DNA of 64,000 nucleotides from Pinus tabuliformis. Taxonomy: Eukaryota > Streptophyta > Pinopsida > Pinales > Pinaceae. The position numbers were made by a program, and so were the translations under genes. Below are positions 58,401 to 64,000 of the stretch, piece after piece. The stretch is taken from NCBI GenBank assembly GCA_031772625.1, contig CM062813.1:769496721-769560720 (forward strand), in the 5' to 3' direction. The notes below the pieces were generated by a model that was given only the letters and a program-made list of their open reading frames with translations, was not told where the DNA came from and searched no databases. Within the stretch, counting starts at the first letter, position 1. Every line of letters begins with the position of its first letter.

Positions 58401-59628
58401 AAAATTCTTTCAAAATGCCTCTTTCCTAGGCTTGAAAGATCAGAGAAGGAGCTGACCTCCCTCCCTTCTTCATCTTTAAGGCTCCAAATGTTGTTTACTG
58501 ATTTCCTTCCTTTTGCATAGTTATGAAAAAACCTGGTATTTTCATCACCAGATTTTAACCATATTGCCCGGCTCTTAATTCTCCAATCTTCCTCCTTATC
58601 TAAAAGAATTTTATTTTGAAGCTTCTCCAGATGAAGAATTCTATCTTTTAAAGACTGCGACTGATAGCCATCCTCCTCAGTGCTCTCCAACATCTTCAAT
58701 TCCTCCCTGATTTTGCATAGATCTTCATTTTGTTTCATCTTCCTATCTTTTGCCCACGATATGGTTGCTTTTTTTAGTCTCTTAAGGTTCTCCATGAACA
58801 GAAAGCCTTTATCCTCTCTTGCATTATTACCCGGGTGAATCCAAGTATCTTTGAAAAGAGTGCTAAAAGAAGGATCTTGAAGCCATGAAGGGTTGAATTT
58901 AAAGGGTGCCGGAGGCTTTGGGGGAGGGAAGGCTATATCCAGAAAGATCGGAAAATGATCAGAATTACCAATTTCCTCCACCCACTGTCTAAAAATAGGA
59001 GCATTTGATATGAGAGCCTCGGAGAGAAGAAAACGATCTAGTCTCTTGGCTATCCGATCCTCCCCTACTCTTCTATTCCTCCAAGTGGGCTTGAGCTTTA
59101 CCGGAGATGGATCTGTGAAGTGATGGTCTTCAAGGAAATTATGAAAGAAATCCGACAAGGGATCCTCCCTGGCTGAAGGTCCCCAAGCCTCAGCTCTACC
59201 AATAGAAAAATTCAGATCACCTCCCACAATCAACATGGAAGACTTCATAATAGATTTTGCCATCAGATCTACCCAGAACGATTCTCTTCCTTGGCAAGGA
59301 CCATAGATGTTTACAATGGAAAAGGGACGGGGGAAAACAGGTGTGAGGACCTCCATACCCAAAACTTGCTTAGTCCCCCACTGATTGATTACTTTAATTC
59401 TTCCTTCTTTGTAGCGATTGCAAGACCCCCTAAATGGCCAGATGAATCAATGGCAGAAAAAACCCATCCCGGTAAGAGGGTCTTTAGCATAGCTTCCACC
59501 TCAGTACCCTTCCCTATAGTTTCTTGGAGAAAAACAATGTTTGCTTTAGAGTTTAGAATCCAATCTCGCAAGGCCAATTTTTTGGGTTTATTGGCTAACC
59601 CTCTGCAATTCCAAAATGACAAAATCAT
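55484..59628 (-). pseudogene. LINE-2 ORF2: endonuclease, reverse transcriptase, RNase H
   Basis: About 1380 codons. The endonuclease starts MILSFWNCRGLANKPKKLAL, with FLQETIG, GGDLNFS and GNSDHFPIF. RT motifs are KSPGPDGWTIELFLFFFD, STFIALIPKKDDPGNFEDFR, QRGLRQGCPLSPLLFLLV and the catalytic FVDDILIF near 57550. A zf-RVT region (GPGRCPLCKSDEESIRHLF) lies near 56290. The RNase H at about 55950-55530 keeps four acidic residues in AFFDGES, FAELSAL, FGDSQNVI and EEADQLSKAG. Interruptions are few: one frame change near 59390 (at GGLAIATKKEE) and in-frame stops at about 57290 (after EDWH) and 57181 (before AALTWVPKG). Confidence 0.95.
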
Positions 59629-61665
59629 TTGATAACCTGGTCTGGGGTCTGCACAGCTCTAAGAACCCCGGGGATTGAGTATTGTTTTCCATCGGCCACG
59701 TCCAGCTTTGCTTTCAACTTTGCCTTTGAAAGGTCTGATTTCCTACCTCTCTTATTCTTTGCTGAGCTAAGGCTAAGAGATTGTCCTAAACCCCCAGTAG
59801 CAAGAGGAAAACCAGATTTCCCCCCCATGGATCTTAGGTTATAAGGGCAAGGGTTATGGGATGGAGGGGAAACCAGAGGGGGCCACTTCTCTTCACTATT
59901 CAGATCAAGGGACGGTAATGCATCCGAAATAGAGTCAATATCAGACTTGTTTTTAGGAATTGCATCATTATCATTATGGCCCGAGATATGAGAAGGAGAA
60001 TTTTGCACAGAATTTGAAATATGCTCAGGATTAAGAAGGGAGAGGGTAGGGGAGCCTGAGCACATACCCTTATCCTGCTCGCTGTCGGGATGGTGATCAA
60101 CCGCTGCCTCCTTAGCGCTCTCCTCCATTGGAACCGTCTGAGGAGAATCGTTATTCCGGGTCATCTCGTTGAGTTGGGTATCTTCCACCACCGACTCTTT
60201 CAATATCTCCTCAGTCTCCATGTCTTCCACTGCCTGACTCGCATTTCCTGCTCTGTCCTGAGGAGGGGGAACCCGATTGAATGTAAATTCTCTAGTAACA
60301 GGGGCCCTTCGGAATCTTCTCCTTTGTCTGAACAGAGGCCAGTCCTTGGCGAGGTGCCCATACTCGTGGCAGCTATGACATCGAAAGGGCAAGTGTTCAT
60401 AGTCAAGGAGCTGCTCAAAAACATACTCTTTATACTGTAAATTGATCTTTTGAGGAAGGCCGTCGCTCGGGTTGAGACTTTTCCAGGATACGAGCCATTG
60501 CCCTGTTCTTCGTTTTCAGAAAAGACATATCAGCCTCCAGGAAGGAGCCCAATCTTTTGCCGATAGCTTTGAACACAGCTTCAGTCCATAAAAATGATGG
60601 GAGGCCCGGGGCCCTCACCCATACAGGAAATTCATCTGTTCTTTCTTTGATAGCATCGAAGAGGGGGCTCCAATGCTTCATCAGGACCGGGATACTCCCT
60701 ATGCTCCAATTCCGCTCCAAAACCCATTCTGCATCTTTCTTTTCCTCGAAGCGAAGCATAAACCAGCCTTTGGCTAAACATTGGGCCTCAAAACGAAGAG
60801 GGCTTTCCGAAACGAAAACTTGTTCCCCCCACGCTTGAATAAATTCTGACGAGAACTTCTTTCCTCTTGCCCTTCCAACAAGGGTGCTTTCCGCTACTTC
60901 AAGAGATTCTTCAATGGAGATTTCCATACCTAACACTAAATTCCCTACCAATTCCTGAGAACCAATCGGCCCTTGGGGTTTTCGCTTCTCACCTTTTTTC
61001 CTTGAGTCTTCAGCTGGTGCCCTGGTTTCTCCGGCTTCGCCCGTCCATTCTGGACCCTCTTGGACTGGATCCGCTGGTACATCTACCTCCGGCTGTGGCT
61101 GAACAGGGGCCGAGAAAATAAGAGCTGGACTCCCAGAAGAAAGAGGAGCTTGTTCCTATTCATTGTAACCCCTCGTCTCTCCGGCGGGGTCGCCAAGATG
61201 ACCCACGAAACCATCACCTGGGATATATTTTGGAACAGGGTCGACCTTTGACAGTGAAACCCTAGATAGCGAAGAAGCCCCGCCAGGAACCCTTCCAATA
61301 CCAAGACCCGAGGAAAGCCCCAATTTTCCTGTATCCTCAAAACCCTTCAGAGAGAAATGCCGGAACGACCCAGGGTTATCCTTGTTTGCAGAAAGAATTG
61401 CGCCTGATGACGGCCCATCCGCCTCAGCTTCCCTATCCGGCGATTTGCATGAGACCTGGTGGCGAGGGTTGTTGCTTTCCCTGTTCGAGCCGCTGCCTTG
61501 GATTAAAAAAGAAGGTTTTGTCTCCAGAGAGAAACCCGCCTGCCTCGAAAGCTCATAAGCACCAAAAAAATGCTCAACATTTTGAACTGTGGGATCCTTA
61601 CCCCACATAGATAGTATATCCTCCAGTTCCGGGTCCAAGTCCACCAACTCGCTCGGATTAACCAT
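59625..61665 (-). pseudogene. LINE-2 ORF1, gag-like nucleic-acid-binding protein
   Basis: About 680 codons from ATG 61665 (MVNPSELVDLDPELEDILSM). A long Ser/Gly/Pro-rich N-terminal region (to about 61000) is followed by the DUF4283-type domain (about 60950-60500; GWFMLRFEEKKDAEWVLERN, FPVWVRAPGLPSFLW). A zinc knuckle CHSCHEYGHLAKDW follows, where the last Cys reads Trp, then a charged tail. An in-frame stop at about 61156 (after RGYNE) and a frame change near 60475 (between ARILEK and INLQYKEYVFEQ-type sequence) break it. Its stop codon overlaps the ORF2 start as ATGA. Role: RNA binding in the LINE ribonucleoprotein. Confidence 0.88.
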
Positions 61666-62081
61666 GGTTTAAAGATGCGTTCGAGGAAAACGACAGCTAC
61701 AGACAAGGAAGAGGGATGCCTTCACCCGAGAAAACAGGAAACGAGAAAAAGCGAAGACCTGCAGTTTACCCTTTGTGTAAATCCTTCACAGTAAAAACTT
61801 TACACCGACTGCCACCTCCAACTGCCAGTCATCCGTGGAAGGTCCCCTACGCCTGCACCTGTACGAGAGCTAGGTTCCACCTGCAAAAACTTACCCATGA
61901 CCCGAGCGAGGTTCCACCTGAAACCCTAGCCTCCAAACCCTAGCTGAACCCATTCCCACTCAGACCCACCTATGGTCTACTACCCTTAAATTTGTTTACA
62001 AACATTACCTACAATATTTTATATTTTTGTTCTCATCTTATTTGAAGCTTTTATTCTCTATCTCCAAAATTATTGACATTT

Positions 62082-63849
62082 AAAAATAAATAGAAATTTT
62101 ATTTATACAAAACTCTTTGTGTAAGCTAGAGAGTAAATACTCCAAAAGTAAAAAATGAAACTAAAACTATTAGGGAGTAAAAATCCATTAGTAGTAGAAT
62201 ATGTTTGTGAGGAAATCACACTTAGGACGTGCATTACACAAGAGGTCAACCACGAGAATTTGGAGGGTTATTCGTGTGTACTGGAGTTTTATTAGAAGTG
62301 GTGAGTCCTCTAGGTTGCACTATTTCTCTAGAGTTTTAGGTTTAAGACTTAGTCCTATGTTATCTACCCATATGTTAAAACTTGACCCGTGACTATTTTT
62401 CTCAATCACCATTTCTAAAGTGATAATCTTAGTAGTTATTCTTTGGGGTTTTTCCCTATGTCACTATAATTGGAAAGTGTTCACAATACTAAAACAAACA
62501 CAATAAATCTATTTTAGCTCCCTTGGAGGGTTCGTATCATTATGAGGGTACTTGCACTTTGGGTGATTTTCACCCAAGAGTTACTATAACTCTCTCTCTC
62601 ATCCCAAGCTAGCTTCTAGAAGGATTTCTAATGTGTTTTTCATTGATTTAGTTTCAGGTCCTAACAACTATATAGTTATATTTTGAAGAGTATTCTACTT
62701 GTTATTTTCTTAGCAAAATTTTTGTTGAGTTCTTACTGATTAGTGAGTAGACAATATTAGGTTGAAAGTTCTATGTTATTTTACTTTTGTTGAGTCTTTC
62801 AGTTCACAGTGGTTGATCAACCACCCCATTGGTAAAGAAAAACAATATTTCTCCTGAAAGCATGGAGCCACCTTCGATCAATCAAAGATTTAACAACTTG
62901 GCCCCATAGTGAAGTGAGTCAGTAAGAGGAACTATTTCTTTATACAATCTTGCAAGGGAAGAAAATTTTCAAGAAGAACCTAACCTTGCATAACTATCAT
63001 TTGAAAAGGGAAAAGGCATTAGAATGGAATTGAGGTGGTCCCATCCTCTTCATGCAGGGTAATTTTGGACCAACCAAAATTGAAGTAATCCCTAATATAT
63101 TTGCAACAAACTATAATCGTCCCCTTACTAACCCACAAATCCCTCTTATCTTTCATGTTTTTTATTTTATGCATAGAGATCAATAAGTTGCAATAAATAA
63201 TTCTAATAGTACTTCAAGTATATGGTGTACCACCACCCCACATCTATTATAAGTGGTGGGTTTATTAGTTTTCTTGTGTGAGGCACAACCATCCTAGGTG
63301 CTAATTCTTCCATGTTTGGGATCTCTATTAGGGTTACCACAACTCCCTTGGTAACACCCAGTAGTAGAATATGCACCATGAACTGTGGCCCTTAGTGGAG
63401 CAGCTCTTCCTATTTTGGATTCGATCTTTTTATACCAATTCACCACCTATTTTTCCTAACTTTAATATGTTTGTGGGGCCTTCACCTACACCTTTCCTTG
63501 TATTATTATTCAAAGCTAGGGCACATCGCCACCTCTTTACCAATAATAGGGAGCGAATACATTAGATATTTTAGCATACCCATGGGGAGAACATCCATCC
63601 CATATATGATTAATATGTTTAATCAGGCTTTTATCCAAAAAATTTCCATAAACAAAGATTCTAGCAAACTATTGAATTTCAAGCAAACCGTCACTCCATG
63701 CCTAGTGGTAGGAACATCCCAAGAAGTTTTTTTATGAGTGGAAACAAATGATGGCACACATTCATAATGTTGGAATTCTTTTTTCCAAACCAACTTGTCA
63801 CTTTTGGGACATTGAATCTCCCATATTTAATAAAGTTAACTATGATCCT
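62082..63849. other. Spacer, probably 5' part of another LTR element
   Basis: No domain recognised. Because a gag motif begins near 63880 on the plus strand, some of this stretch may be LTR and leader of that element, but I find no primer site or LTR edge. Confidence 0.35.
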
Positions 63850-64000
63850 ATGCTACATAATCTTAATTAGCCTTTGGTACATATCGAATTGTCTTTAGCG
63901 ATTCCTAGGTTTGAAAAAGACACTAAAGAATATCCCAGTAACCCTGTAATGACATTTCATCTCTAGTTCCCATAGAATTTGTTAATGGGTGATAGCATCA
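63850..64000 (+). pseudogene. Ty3-type gag fragment at the window edge, fossil
   Basis: The plus strand reads IPRFEKDTKEYPSNPVMTFH and continues to the edge, like the N-terminal gag of plant Ty3 elements (PSNHVMTFHLWCSSNS type). The element continues beyond the window and appears broken. Confidence 0.5.

Larger units (their letters stand above)
55039..62081 (-). mobile_element. LINE-2: nearly intact plant L1-type LINE, minus strand
   Basis: Runs from about 62065 (5') to 55055 (3'), about 7.0 kb. Candidate target duplications AAAATTATTGGCATTT (55039-55054) and AAAATTATTGACATTT (62066-62081) match at 15 of 16 positions. A short poly(A), seen as Ts at 55052-55061, abuts the left one. Parts: 5' leader about 62065-61666, ORF1 61665-59625, ORF2 59628-55484, 3' UTR about 55483-55062. 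Only about five changes interrupt the two ORFs, so it is much younger than LINE-1. The AT-rich part 61980-62065 might instead be flank, in which case the 5' end is near 61975. Confidence 0.88.

Overview
This is nuclear DNA of a seed plant. The evidence is two plant-type L1 LINEs (ORF2 ends in an RNase H domain, ORF1 is a DUF4283/zinc-knuckle protein), Ty3/gypsy elements primed by initiator tRNA-Met, and pieces of cysteine-rich receptor-like kinase (CRK) genes with GNK2 (DUF26) ectodomains. The low gene density, long AT-rich spacers, old nested transposons and many decayed CRK copies fit a large gymnosperm (conifer-like) genome; that placement is inference. I see no host gene that looks intact.

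Layout, left to right. 1-780: spacer. 780-7790: an AYYAAY-type hexamer array split by a minus-strand L1 LINE (LINE-1, about 6.8 kb) with a 13-bp target duplication. 7790-9620: a dispersed-repeat block, a second hexamer array and a plus-strand LINE RNase H relic. 10730-21470: CRK relic A, split by a 10-kb broken Ty3/gypsy element with 2.6-kb LTRs. 21480-30400: spacer holding a roughly 280-bp repeat pair. 30400-33350: CRK transmembrane exon (relic B) and a second copy of the repeat/array/RNase H cassette; here lie three short insertions that carry hammerhead-ribozyme-like motifs. 34200-36345: a 1.5-kb purine-strand tract, then an 11-unit minisatellite of about 56 bp. 36908-37079: a foldback. 37080-42290: third RNase H relic and CRK relic C, the latter split by a 1.5-kb poly(A)-tailed retroposed unit. 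44139-49205: a Ty3-type element with gag-protease only and 39-bp GC-rich repeats in its LTRs. 49210-51780: degenerate repeats. 51940-52872: CRK relic D (signal peptide, two GNK2 domains, transmembrane exon). 53600-54970: small tandem repeats, another hammerhead relic and an (AT)n run. 55055-62065: a nearly intact L1 LINE (LINE-2). The right edge enters the gag of another Ty3 element.

How the parts relate. The CRK relics A, B, C and D and the associated repeat cassettes are products of local segmental duplication; A and C share the same disabling changes, so the duplication followed loss of function. LINE machinery explains LINE-1, LINE-2, the three RNase H relics and the poly(A)-tailed unit. 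The most unusual material is the hammerhead-like cluster at 31.7-33.0 kb: one copy keeps the complete catalytic core, and an insertion-free homologous site exists at 8.4 kb.
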